Below, one piece after another: positions 36,148 to 47,459 of a DNA stretch of 64,000 nucleotides. The notes beneath the pieces were generated by a model. That model made no database searches. It saw only the letters and a program-made list of their open reading frames with translations, and was not told where the DNA came from. Source of the DNA: Sipunculus nudus (lineage: Eukaryota; Annelida; Sipuncula; Golfingiida; Sipunculidae); the NCBI GenBank assembly GCA_026874595.1, contig CM049306.1:13971019-14035018 (forward strand). Reading direction: 5' to 3'. Within the stretch, counting starts at the first letter, position 1, and every line of letters starts with the position of its first letter. Position numbers and translations under genes: made by a program.

Positions 36148-39007
36148 GTATCATATTTCACCTTGTTCTTTGGTAGGAACAGGATAAGAACATTTGAAGT
36201 ACAAAGATAACTTTTGAATAAAACACAATGTCTATAAAATTTAAAGAAAAACAATCCATCACGTCTAAACATTCATTCATCATGATGTGTGCATGTATGG
36301 GTGCAGTATCGTTTTGCAACAAAGGAAAATCAAAATCAACTGCAAAATTTTGGGCCAATACTTGACACCTTAAAGAGAAAGAGATTAAAATTTTGCGTCA
36401 TGTTTATTACTTCAAGATATTTCACAATTAAATGACTGCGCCTGATTGCAACTGTTTATTAATAACTGAAGCCGATTTAGATCTGACATTTGTAGACCGA
36501 CGTCCTAGCCAACATGGCTGCACCTTCCGATGTCACAAAGTTAAATTTTTTGAGAGGAAAAAAAGTTAAAACTCTCATGGACCGCTTTAATTTTTTACGA
36601 ATTAGCTGACTGTCACGTACGTATGTAGATAGGTTGTCTGTAAGTCCTGTTAAACTTACTTGAACAAAGATGTCGTTTTCTTGCATCATAATCCGCAGCT
36701 CTCTCTTAGTGCGCGGGAAACGGAACTTGGGGTAACCCATAGTGATGTCGGGAGGTGCATCGTCACTATGTCCGTCAATATGCAACTAGAGTATAATATA
36801 TCACATTGCAGTATTGTCAAACATAGAACAAAATTTAACATTACATTGTAATAATGTACAAAGCATAATAATAAAGAAGGAGCATACAAGATTTCACATG
36901 AACTGCATTATAGCATATATTTTATATAGATGTGTATAACAGACAAAGCAATAATCGACAAGTGAACATTAATACAAAGTCCTAACACAATTTTTTATAA
37001 TTAAATAAATATCAGTTAATAACTCGTCAGGTGGACAAACACCACTTAATTAAAACTGACGCTTTAAATTCAGTAATAGTCAGATGGATGACGTAAGAAT
37101 TTTCAGCATACTAAAATGTTTCTTGTAAGAATCCCATTCATAACAGCACATGGAAAAAAAGCTGACCACCATTTTGGCTCCATCTGGGTACATACCAGTA
37201 TATTATTTTTGGAGGGAATGAGGCCCTTCTTGACAGCCGTGAACCAATAAGACAGAGCTGTAACACAAATAAAAGATACTTCAATACATGGTCATTCACA
37301 AGATATTAAATAACTGCAATCAACTAGTCAGATATACAAGAACAAATCAGGCCATTTGTGGAAGGTCAGCATTACTGTTATTACAATATACAATACCTAA
37401 CATCGGAATGCTTAAAAACGTAAGTCGTAAAGTCCCTGGATCAGGATTACGAAAAATCTGATGAATCGATTTCACATGAACTTTGTGGAGGTGTGGGACA
37501 TGTGACTTTGTGGAGGTGAGGGACATGTGACTTTCTGGAGGTGTGGGACATGTGACTTTCTGGAGGTGTGGGACATGTGATTTTCTGGAGGTGTGGGACA
37601 TGTGACTTTCTGGAGGTGTGGGACATGTGACTTTCTGGAGGTGTGGGACATGTAACTTTGTGGAGGTGAGGGACATGTGACTTTTTGGAGTTGTGAGACT
37701 TGTGTCTTTGTGGAGGTGCGGGACATGTGACTTTGTGGAGGTGTGGGACATGTGACTTTGTGGAGGATGTGACTTCTTGGGACATTGGTAGACCAGAAAT
37801 TTTGGTGCGGATCCGGATAAGGGTACTGGATCACTTTTGCACACTGCTCCCTGCTGCCACCTATGCGCTAAAACGGACACTAAAGGTGGATGATTGGAGC
37901 TTGGGTCATGGATGACCCCCATCACATTGTGGTTTGGACCTGAATAAAGAGGCGGATCAAGTGTAAGTTACTTTCCCTTAATTTAGATGTGTGCTCGACT
38001 GATTGCTTTGATATTTTTAACCGGTATTCATAATCATATAAATAAATAGTTAACTTCGTCTTCATCAAATAATTTTAATTTGAGGCCATGGTCACCCGTG
38101 GCAGCGGAAATTAATCAACTTGCGGTAAACCCTTAATGTCAACATTTGGTTTCGAAATCAGGAATATTCAGTGTAAACGTGTTGTAAGTACGACACGAGT
38201 TCACTAAAGCTTCCGTTACACTTGTTTTGGCTCATTAACCCTAATGTATTGAATATTTGATACAATATGTGCCTATATGCAGCACCTGAATATTGTGGAA
38301 ACCAAGACACCCACAATGATATTAAATCAATCTTTTAAAATTTCCCTGTTTGTGTGCCAGGTGATAGCGAATAGGTTATATGTTACGATCAGTAACGGAT
38401 CCAGAGGGGTGTCCAGTGGGTATGGACCCACCCTTTCTCAGCGCCGCAATCATTTTTAAGGAGTTCAGACCACTGGCTTCGACTCTCCGTTTTACTGACC
38501 TGAGCACCTTTTCAGGTCTTCCTGGGTTGCCCCATTCCCTTTTCCCAAAAATCGTAAATCCGCCCCTGTAAATGTTTCATTTTTTTTTAATTTCTAGCAT
38601 AATAACCCCATGGTTACCGATTCAAATAACTGGCCCTAGCATGGACCAACTGTTTATCATCTGCATATATTTATTGACTGAGGATTTCCATACAGCAGAA
38701 CCACAAATTAAAAGACCAAAAAGATTAATGAAGAAATTTCCAGGATTTAGAATATAGATAATGTATATAATGTATCACCTTCATGATGCTCTTCGAAAAC
38801 TACAACTTTTTCGTCCTCATGCCAAGAAGATCCCTGTCTTTTGTTCCGTGATTCTTTGTGATGAGCATCTGAAGGCTGTTTCCACCTCAACAATACCAGA
38901 GACACGGAGAACAGAATGATGCCAATCACTGCAAAGCGCTTCATGCAAGTAGGTGATTTCAGCGCCATCTTCAGGGCGGAAAAACAACTATTTCTTGCAT
39001 GTCTCAT
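34774..39007 (-). CDS. UPF0489 (C5orf22-like) family membrane-anchored protein, paralogue 1
   Basis: Minus-strand exons are 39007-38779, 37257-37196, 36785-36660 and one ending at 34774. They encode 518 aa if exon 4 starts at 35913, or 531 aa if it starts at 35952. Residues about 24-41 form one hydrophobic segment after a short basic head, a type II signal anchor. Then come V-V-V-F-E-E-H-H-E (68-76, crossing into exon 2), L-H-I-D-G-H-S-D (98-105), W-V-W-P-x-W and I-D-I-D-E-D-F-F (about 264, 518-aa numbering). These acidic and His motifs are those of UPF0489 and resemble the metal-binding motifs of the arginase/deacetylase fold; the enzymatic reaction is unknown. The C-terminal third is Cys- and Arg-rich and ends HKQL. 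The paralogue at 47460-52035 has the same intron positions. Oddity: the usual exon 4 acceptor reads TG instead of AG. Confidence 0.85.
36072..36149. repeat. (TA)n microsatellite in gene 1 intron 3
   Basis: About 65 bp of pure TA followed by TACATATATA variants. Confidence 0.95.
36660..36785 (-). CDS. UPF0489 gene 1, exon 3 (HxDxHxD motif)
   Basis: A 126-bp phase 0 exon between ATACTCTAG and GTAAGTTT encodes [12 protein letters not shown] and ends MQENDIFVQ. It holds the putative metal ligands H99, D101, H103 and D105. Confidence 0.87.
37196..37257 (-). CDS. UPF0489 gene 1, exon 2
   Basis: A 62-bp exon between GTGTTACAG and GTATGTAC encodes ALSYWFTAVKKGLIPSKNNI followed by Leu. It was recognised by its match in length, phase and sequence to exon 2 of the paralogue (50866-50927). 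Confidence 0.85.
37480..37770. repeat. 25-bp minisatellite in gene 1 intron 1
   Basis: About 11 units of GGAGGTGTGGGACATGTGAC plus TTTCT or TTTGT. The unit has no stop in any minus-strand frame and gives three overlapping frames that spell the same 25-residue period; these are not genes. It begins about 220 bp upstream (in transcription) of exon 2. Confidence 0.92.
38390..38568 (+). mobile_element. hAT MITE in gene 1 intron 1
   Basis: It begins CAGTAACGGATCCAGAGG and ends AAATCCGCCCCTG, CAG/CTG-type imperfect inverted ends of the CAGNGGCGGATCC family. The internal CTTCCTGGGTTGCCCC resembles the elements at 18396 and 61038. No target duplication is visible. Confidence 0.6.
38779..39007 (-). 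CDS. UPF0489 gene 1, exon 1 (signal anchor and EEHHE motif)
   Basis: The exon follows an acceptor CACGTTTCAG at 39012. The first ATG (39007) starts MRHARNSCFS. The 229-bp coding part ends GAAG|GTGATA in phase 1, a weaker donor than in the paralogue. The frame is also open from the acceptor to the ATG (codons C-GAC-ATG, phase 2), so an upstream coding exon is possible. Confidence 0.8.
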
Positions 39008-39889
39008 GTCGCTGAAACGTGAATTGTTTTCAAAAGCTAATTTATAAAAGAAGTAAAAACTCATTGATACCAGTCTGCAAGCATGCTGCGGTGCACAGAG
39101 ATTAATAAATGTTACGAAATGGCCAAGATCAACATGACTAACATGACAAACTAAAGACTGAAGTTTAAAAAATACAAAATGTATTTACTATATTTTAATA
39201 TTACAGAATAAAATTGTGCAGCACTGGTATATCTTTTTATCTCTTCCTCATTAGAAAGAACACATATGAGACAAATGTACCTAAATGAAATATAGATAAA
39301 ATAAAGAGAGAGATGTACGTAGCACAAATAGTAATTTGAGATACTTTGTTCAAGAATGCATGGCGGAGTATGCATTGTGTACCAATTCGTTGCCGCCAAA
39401 GCATTAATATACAAATCACGTTATAATTTAGGCCAAAAGGATACTTCCAGATAAGATGGTAAAATTGTGGCGTATTACGTATCCGCCTGTCGTTTATATC
39501 CTCAGCGAGTATCAAAATACAGAGTTAAAGGATGACTTCCCGCAATGTGTAACACAGTTACAAATTATTTTATATGCAACTTCTCAGTTCCTCTTACATT
39601 ATGTCTGATATTGGCGATTAGATAAAGTATAAAGCACGAATAATTTAATCATTTATTATAATCATACCACAAATTATAATTCTAAATACAGTTCTGTAAT
39701 GTGAGAACAATGTATGTTATAAAATATATTCATTTGGTATAACGAAAAGTGATAAGCGTTACATTCATGGTATCGCTAACATTATGCAAATAACCCAAAG
39801 TATTTTACATACATAAAATATAACCAGCACGTTGTCATACTGGACATTGTGGTCTTATTGCCGTTGATTGTATCAATATAATTTGGCAG

Positions 39890-40405
39890 CCAAAAAATTA
39901 TGGAAGAAAATCATTTATATAGTAGAAAGAAAAAAAGTGGAGCCACCAGTGTTCAGGAACTGAAGAAACCAGTCATAATCAATAAACACACCAGGTTTAA
40001 GGGACACAAGATAAAACCAAAGTTAAGAAACTGACATAATTGCGGTCATTTGAAAATCTTAAAAACAGAAAAAAATCGTAAAATTGGGGGGGGGGGGGGA
40101 ATGCAGGTGGCGTGAACTGACAACCCTAGTCATGGTTAACATTCAAGCAAAGATTTATTTATTCTGGGGGCTACTTATACAAGCCCTATAAATCGAAGGA
40201 TATAGGTCACAGCTACCCAATTTCAGATTTCCAAGGATATTTTTTATTGATCTCTCTGGGGTTTTTTTCAGTTACAGGTTTCTAGGTGCAATGGTGTCGA
40301 AACGTGCCAGTCTAACGTACGGATAGACACACAGACAGACGGACGGACGACGGACGCTGACCGATCATTATAGCTCAGTTGACTTACAGTCAGTTGAGCT
40401 AAAAC
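39890..40405 (+). repeat. Dispersed repeat ending CAGTTGAGCTAAAA
   Basis: It shares with 50260-50822 a segment with CAGTCATAATCAATAAACAC and CGGTCATTTGAAAAT-like text, a G-run, an AGGTCACAG motif and a tail of GACGGACG repeats ending GTCAGTTGAGCTAAAA. It lies upstream of UPF0489 gene 1. Confidence 0.7.
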
Positions 40406-40646
40406 AGCTTGCTATTTATGCACTCCTTTATATAAATCATGTTTATCGATTTACAATTATTGTTTAATGTTGCATGGCCCTTCTTGATTACCTTAATTGT
40501 CTGGGTTGGGGGGGTGGGGGGGGGGGGGATAGCCACCATCAGTGCAATACCATATCAGTGTATTACCATATAAAATATATTATACATTTTACCAATTAAT
40601 ATATATATATATATGTGTGTGTGTGTGATCTATGCTTAGACATATT

Positions 40647-40881
40647 CAGGGGCGGGTCCATGCAGGATTTAGGAAAAGGGGGATCCAACCCAGGTGGGCT
40701 AATGACAAAAAAAGGGCCCAAGATCAGGAAAAGTGGAGGGGGAGGGGGGGTTCAGGCCTTTCGAAGGGTTTCGGCGGCTGAAAAAGTGGATTCCCTGGAA
40801 CCCGCCCCCCCCCCCCAACCCCAACCCAAATCTGCTTCTGATAATGTCCCGCCCCCAGAAAAATTCCTGGATCCGCGCCTG
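40647..40881. mobile_element. hAT MITE (CAGGGGCGGGTCC...GGATCCGCGCCTG)
   Basis: Imperfect inverted ends of the CAGNGGCGGATCC family. The interior has AGGATTTAGGAAAAGGGGGA and GGGCTAATGACAAAA, as in the copies at 54991 and 56798. A C-run near 40804-40817 lies inside. Confidence 0.65.
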
Positions 40882-41438
40882 ATTACAGCCCAAATTTGCA
40901 GACTACAACCTACGTCACACTCCTTCCTCGGGCTAGCTGTTCGGGTATCTATAATCTAAAATGCTGTATCCGCCCCTTATTCCTAAATTATAATGCATGG
41001 AGTAGGCAAAAAAGGCTCAAGGGTTATTAAACACCTCTGTGATTCCTAGTAAGCGCCTCAACAATAATTCATTTGTCATGTCAAAAGGCTGAAGCGTAAT
41101 GAATGGTCAGCTTTTGTCAACTCGACCTCGTCGTCACATACCTGTTCATCCTGGTACCGGGGCGACATCTCTACGCATTACTGTTATTAGAAGGATATTT
41201 ATCGGCACTTCTGAAAGAAAGCTTCCTTGTCATGACCTAGTCAAATATAAATATCTAATGTAACAGTAAGTTTCATATTTCAATTAATATTAATGATGAG
41301 ACCCGGCGGGGAGGGGGGGGGGGGTCTATAAAGAGTCAAATTCATGAAAATAACAAGTATTGACCCTGCCACCTGCCACGATCTAAACTGGTGAAGCCTT
41401 ATAATTAGTTTTATGACAGATCAAATAATAATATAATT

Positions 41439-41745
41439 CAGTGGCGTCAATTTATCTTCAAGAGTGGAGGTGGGGTGACTCACAGGGATGGGAGGATAAA
41501 AAGTTAGTAGTGGTTCCACTGTATGTATATATTCTTTTTATAGTCTGTAAGACATAAATTACATATATTACATATTATATATATAAGGTTAAAAAAAATA
41601 AGGTATTATGTTTCCAGTATATGTTATTTCTAAACCAGGTTTGGGTATAAAATATTTCATATTCAACTCAGTATTAATATATTTGATTTCCAGTATATAA
41701 ATATTTTTTTTTTAGAATATCGGGGGGTGGGGTGATTACATCGAC
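41439..41745 (+). mobile_element. hAT MITE of the CAGTGGCGTCAAT family, 3' end lost
   Basis: It starts CAGTGGCGTCAATTTATC and follows the family body through the AAGGTATTATGTTTCCAGTA block to a G-run at about 41722. The terminal ATTGACGCCCCTG is replaced by the unrelated sequence at 41746. Confidence 0.65.
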
Positions 41746-41845
41746 GTATTGCCACGTAGGCATAGCGTTGGGAACCGAAAGCTCGGCGTAGTCGGTACGC
41801 CGCACTACGCAACTCTACGTAGGTCCGGTGTGAAAGGGGCTTTAC
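41746..41845. mobile_element. G/C-rich transposon-like fragment
   Basis: A compact G/C-rich block has facing CACGTAGGCATAGC and CTACGTAGGTCCGG motifs and ends GGTGTGAAAGGGGCTTTA. Such ends look like a DNA-transposon terminus, but no partner terminus was found. Confidence 0.35.
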
Positions 41846-42719
41846 AGGCTGCAAAACAGGCATCATGTTGAACTGATATAGAGCTCGACAGAATTTCTTA
41901 AATATAGAGGAAAATCCCCTTAGATTATTATGGTATTTTGAATGGTAATTTGAGTAGGAAAATATAATGTCTTTTTATTGTTCCATTCAAATGAATTCCG
42001 AGAGAGACAAGCAGACAACATTCAGCAGACAGATAATTTACGGCAAGTTGAGAGTCACATAGTACGGGAGACTATATGGTAAAATTAAATATTAATCCAG
42101 GCGTTCAGATTACTTATTCATATCCGATATTGATACAGCTCTACAAAACCATGTTAAACTCTGCGAGAGGTTCGCTTTCTTTTCATGGTTTTACGATTCC
42201 CATAATCTAGGTCAACCTCTTAGTTATAATATTAAACGTTTGTTACAAATCGCGGTATGACAGTAACATAAAACTGAAAGAAAAAAAATTGTCGACCAGG
42301 CGCAATCTGCTATCATGGTAATCGCATGGTGGCGCGGGAGGTTCGTCCCCATCCCGCTCCTCCTCCCCCTCCCCCCCCCCCCCCCCCTTCTTGTACCACA
42401 GGTACCTGACGTGTAAAGCTGTGGGGTTTTTTTTCAAAGTATAAAAGATACACAACCTCTGAGTCGGAAATAGAGGCTATCGTGTATAATTTGAACAAAA
42501 ATACTGATTTATGCTGGATTTGCACTGAGGTATCGGTGTGACAGATCGTGTTTACAGGTATACTTACGTAAAATATGTAACCTTGTTCCAAGCTGTAAAA
42601 GGTACACACAGATACACATTAGCTATCTACATGCACAGCAGACTCCTCCCAGTACACAAGTATACGTGTAAGTGTACCCAACCATGTACCTGAGTATTCA
42701 CAACAGTGGAACAGCTTAC

Positions 42720-42962
42720 GGTGAAGTTTGTGGCAAAAGCTCAAAATGTCCGGCCAACATCCGCGATGCTATGGTTTTAGTGCCTTTGTTCTGAACGGCA
42801 ACACATTGGATGTTATTCAGTGAGTAGACGACAGACACATACGGGCCTCTTGTGTCTCTGCACACACCGTCACAAATCTTCCACGCGATCAGTTTCACAT
42901 AGCTGGGCATATCCATACAGTCCGCCTCACACAGGCGTTTACAGTTTACAGTTCCGGGTTCG
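42720..42962 (-). CDS. Candidate internal exon, Cys-rich, unknown family
   Basis: On the minus strand a 243-bp segment is bounded by an acceptor AACTTACAG and a donor TCACC|GTAAGC. It is open throughout in the single frame set by these sites (phase 2 in, phase 2 out). It is richer in G/C than its surroundings. The product has six Cys spaced C-x3-C-x3-C-x14-C-x3-C-x18-C, beginning EPGTVNCKRLCEADCMDMPS. The domain is not recognised. Splicing to the acceptor of UPF0489 gene 1 exon 1 (39012) would be in frame, reading T-S-P-D-M-R-H, so it could be an N-terminal exon of that gene, an exon of another gene or a relic. Confidence 0.4.
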
Positions 42963-43369
42963 CTGTAAGTTCCTCAGCATATCCCGCGTTTTTGTTCTGA
43001 ATGCCCACGTACTGACTTAGTCAAAGCGGATTCTAAGAACAATTCATTATCTATTACATAGACATGGAATGTAAAACCTAGCTGTTAGCTGCATATATAT
43101 GCCTCGTTCAGGGTCTACTGATAATATGCTGAGTTTTTGCGATCACATTGACCGCCTTTCCATCAATCATAAGCATGTATATGGTGTTTGCACTAAGCTA
43201 CTAGGCTACGATCATTTATCTTCATCACTGCTATATATAAACACTATAAAACTGACTTACTCGGTTAATAAAAAAGAATAGAGATTATGGCAATTATTGA
43301 TTTCTAAAAGGGATCCATGTGATGCTACTGCAAATTATTCTCAAATTTTTACGTTTTCATAAAAAAGTG

Positions 43370-45187
43370 GCTCATGGGCCACGAAGCTCAGCTAAATTTG
43401 ACTGAGTGCTCATTTCTTTTATTAATGAAATATTGGCAGAAAATAAAAATACAAATTTCAGGATTCATAGGAGACCTGCCAAGGACACCCCCCCCCCCCC
43501 CCCCGGATATCACAGAAAATGGACACAATTTGTACCCTGTCTGTCTTGGTGCTCAAAATCATGTTTCTCGTCCATAGCTCGCAAAATATAGGTCACCATG
43601 ACCTAATTTCAGTTTTTCCAAGGAGATTTGCCAAGGACCTCCCTGAATGTCATGTTAGAAGAGTCTAGGGCAAATGGAGACAATTTGTGCTATTCGCTCT
43701 TTACACAGCGCTTTACCCATAGGCCAACTACCTATATCGTAAGCGCTGTTTTTTATGACCTTGTATCATGAATCTCTACACCAGAGGGGATCACTGTATT
43801 TTGGTCCAATCAGATGAGACCCTGTGCTAGTCTCTTACACAGACACACGGTGGCCAGGCTACCCCTGTGCTGGAAGCAAAACGGTTTACCAGCCAGTCGA
43901 GGAATACACGAAGCCAATGTTGTTCATTTCGTTTTGAGTGACAGCTCATCGCCCCGGCGACCGTTAAAACAGGCCACAAGCTCAGAGAAAATTGCCCCTC
44001 ACGTGGTTTCTGGGTGGAGCCTGATGCTTGTCGAGTATTTGTTGACTTGCATTTGGTTGGCTGATAGTCACATCAGCAGTTTTTTAAGCAATCAGGCCCA
44101 TGTGCACCACCTGGTGTTTAAATGCATCATAAACAGTCAATGCAGTCAGCGGGAAAATCATTAGTTTCTTTAGAAGCACACGATTTCCGCTACCTCGGGA
44201 GCGTACTAGGCCTAATGCATACAATGTGTACCAATCTGACGTTAAAGGTACTCAAATCATGTTTTTGGCCTGTCACATGCAGGTTTCCAGTGGGATTTGC
44301 AAAGATCTCCCTGGATGTTGTGTTGCAATATTTTAGGGCTAAAGGATACAATTTATGCCTTATCTGACTGTATTTGACATGTATTGTAAAAATTAATTTA
44401 CCTAATTTCAGGATTCAAAGAAGACTTGCCAAAGACCTCCCTAGACTTTCCAATATAAGGTTAAAAGAAAAATAGATACAATTTGTACCTTGTCTGTCTG
44501 GATGCTCAAATTCATATTTTTTATGGCTCATAGCGCATTACATAATTTCTGGTTTCCAAAGAGATTTGCCTTTAACCTCCCTAGATGTTGCTTTAGAAGA
44601 TTCTAGGCCTAATGCATACAATTTGAGCCCATCTGACATTCAGGGTGCTCATATGACACCTTTTCCCCTGCTGGTTGCAGAATATAGGTCACAGTAAACA
44701 AATTTTCATATTTCCAAGGATATTTGCCTGGGACCTGCTTGAATCTTATGTAAGAATATTCTAGGCTCATGGATACAATTTGTGCCCCTTCTGGGTGCTC
44801 AAAATCATTTTTTCTGCCTAAGTTGCAAAATATAGGTCACCATGACCTAATTTCGGGTTTCCAAAGAGATGTGCCTAAAACCTACCTGGCTTTTGTGTTA
44901 GAAGATTCTGGTCCGATTTGTGCCTCTCTGACATTCATAGTGCTCATATGACATTTTTTCTTAAAGGTTTCAGAATATAGGTCACTATGATCTAATTCCA
45001 TGTTTCATTTGCCTGGGAACAGCCTTGATCATGATATAAGATTCTAGGCCTAATGGATAAAATCTGTGCCTCCTCTGACTGTCTGGGTGCTCAAAACCAT
45101 TTTTCGGCCAATAGGTCAAAGAATATAGGTCACCATGACCTACTTTCAGATTTCCAAGGACATTTGCATAGGACCTCCCTGAATTTC
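43370..45187 (+). repeat. Second array of the ~180-bp AGGTCA-palindrome unit
   Basis: About eight units are like those at 25850-27310. Perfect AGGTCA-N3-TGACCT palindromes lie at 43590-43604, 44834-44848 and 45127-45141. The array is interrupted by the dispersed repeat at 43696-44202 and runs directly into the 32-bp minisatellite at 45188. Confidence 0.78.
43696..44202 (+). repeat. Dispersed repeat copy 2 (GCTCTTTACACAGCGC...CTCGGGAGC)
   Basis: Homologous to 21434-22129. It sits inside the ~180-bp array: array text stops at ACAATTTGTGCTATTC and resumes at ACTAGGCCTAATGCATAC. Its borders therefore mark the likely ends of a mobile unit, although no clean duplication is visible. Confidence 0.7.
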
Positions 45188-47352
45188 TGGAACTCAAAAC
45201 AGTCTACCATCACAGTGCGCACAACTTGGAACAAGCTACCATCACACTGGGTGCAGTTCAGAACACGCTACCATCACAGTGGGCGTAACTCGGAACACGC
45301 TTTCATCATACTTGGCGCATTAGAAAACATAATACCATCACACTGAGCGCAACTCAGAATACACTACCATCACACTGGGTTGCAGTTTAGAAAACGCTAC
45401 CATCACACGGGGCACTTCTCTGTACACGCTACTATCACCCTGGACGGAACTCGCTACAATTACACTGGGCGGAACTCGGAACACGCTACAATCACACTGG
45501 CCCAAACTCATCATCTTGGACGGAACTCGGAACACTACCATCACACTGAGCACAACTCGGAACACGCTTCCATTTCACTGAGCACAACTCAGAACACACA
45601 TTTTCATCACACTGGGTGCAGGTCAAAGCACGCTACCATCACACTGGGCGCAACTCAGAACACGTATCTATCACACTGGGCGCAGTTCAGAACACGCTAC
45701 CATCACACTCAGCACAACTCGGAACACGCTTCCATTTCACTGAGCACAACTCGGAACACGTTTCCATAACACTGAGCACAACTTAGAACATGCTTCCATC
45801 ACACTGAGCACATCTTGGAACTCCCTACCATCACACTGGACGCAACTCGGAACACAATACCAGAGAGCACGCAGTGCACAGCTCAGAACACGCTACAATC
45901 ACACTTCTCGAAACTCAGAACACGCTACCGTCACACTGGGCGGAACCCGGAACACGCAACCATCACACTGGGCGCAACACTGTACACGCTACCATCACAC
46001 TCGGCGCAACTTGGAACACGCTGCCATCACACTGGGCGCAACTCAGAATACGCTACCATTACACCTGGCGGAACTCGGAACAGGCTATAATCACACTGGG
46101 CCCAACTCAGAATACGCTTCCATCATCCTTGACGGAACTCGAAACACTACCATCACACTAAGCACAACTCAGAACACACACTTTCATCACACTGGGTGCA
46201 GGTCAAAACACGCTACCATCACACTTCTCGCAACTCAGAACACGCTACCATCACACTGGGCGGAACCCGGAACACGCAAACATCACACTGGGCGCAACAC
46301 TGTACACGCTACCATCACACTCGGCGCAACTTGGAACACGCTGCCATCAAACTGGTCGCAACTCAGAATACGCAACCATCACACCTGGCGGAACGCGGAA
46401 CACGCTACAATCACACCGGGCGCAACTCAGAACACGCTTCTATCACACTGGGCGCAGTTCAGAACACGCTGCCATCACACTCCGCACAACTCGGAACACG
46501 CTTCCATTTCACTGAGCACAACTCAGAACACATTTCTATCACACCGAGCACATACTGGAACTCCCTACCATCACACTGGACGTAATTCGGAACACAATAC
46601 CAGATAGCACGCAGTGCACAGCTCAGAACACGCTACAATCACACTTCTCGCAACTCAGAATACGCTACCGTCACACTGGGCGGAACCCGGAACAGGCAAC
46701 CATCGCACTGGGCGCAACACAGAACACGCTACCATCACTGAGCACAACTCGGAACACGCTACCATCACATTTGGTGCAGTTCAGAACACGCTACCATCAC
46801 ACTCGGCGCAACATGGAACACGCTACCATCACACCGGGAGGAACTCGGAACACGCTACAATCACACTGGGGCCAACTCAGAATACGCTTCCATCATCCTG
46901 GACAGAACTCGGAACACTACCATCACACTGGTCGCAACTCAGAACACGCTACAATCACACTGGGCCCAAGTCAGAATACGCTTCCATCACACCGGGCGGA
47001 ACTCGGAACACGCTACAATCACACTGGGCCCAACTCAGAATACGCTTCCAACACCCATGACGGAACTCGGAACACTACCATCGCACTGAGCACAACTCAG
47101 AACACACACTTTCATCACACTGGGTGCAGATCAAAGCACGCTACCAACACGCTGGGCGCAACTAAAAGAACACGCTTCTATCACACTGGGCGCATTTCAG
47201 AACACGCTACAATCACACTGAGCTCGGAACACAATGCCAGACAGTACGCTGTGCACAGCTCAGAGCACGCTACCATCACACAGAGCACAACTTGGAACAC
47301 GCTACCATATCACCCTGGTCGCATCTCAGAACACGCTACCATCATGGGTGAA
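45188..47352. repeat. 2.2-kb minisatellite of a 32-bp unit
   Basis: About 67 copies of a 32-bp unit occur (AACTCGGAACACGCTACCAT then CACACTGGGCGC, with variants). Because 32 is not a multiple of three and the unit lacks stops, three overlapping frames up to 218 codons arise, all spelling the same 32-residue period; none is considered a gene. Rare marker variants recur at 45860, 46600 and 47237 (CCAGAnAGNACGC) and at 45903, 46223 and 46643 (CACACTTCTCG), showing block duplications. It ends about 110 bp from the stop codon of UPF0489 gene 2. Confidence 0.93.
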
Positions 47353-47459
47353 ACTAGAACACACGACAAAGTTAACAGACTTTCACATTGGGTAAAAACT
47401 GACAAAAAGCAGACAATTCTAAATTAACACATTTATGGGATTTGTCCTTCTATTTTTAA

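Noticed and set aside
37347-37925. 192-codon minus-strand frame rich in Ser, His and Pro
   Set aside because: It is the 25-bp minisatellite plus flanks inside an intron of UPF0489 gene 1.
45380-47427. Several overlapping open frames of 129-218 codons
   Set aside because: All are the 32-bp minisatellite read in different frames; the same 32-residue period appears in each.
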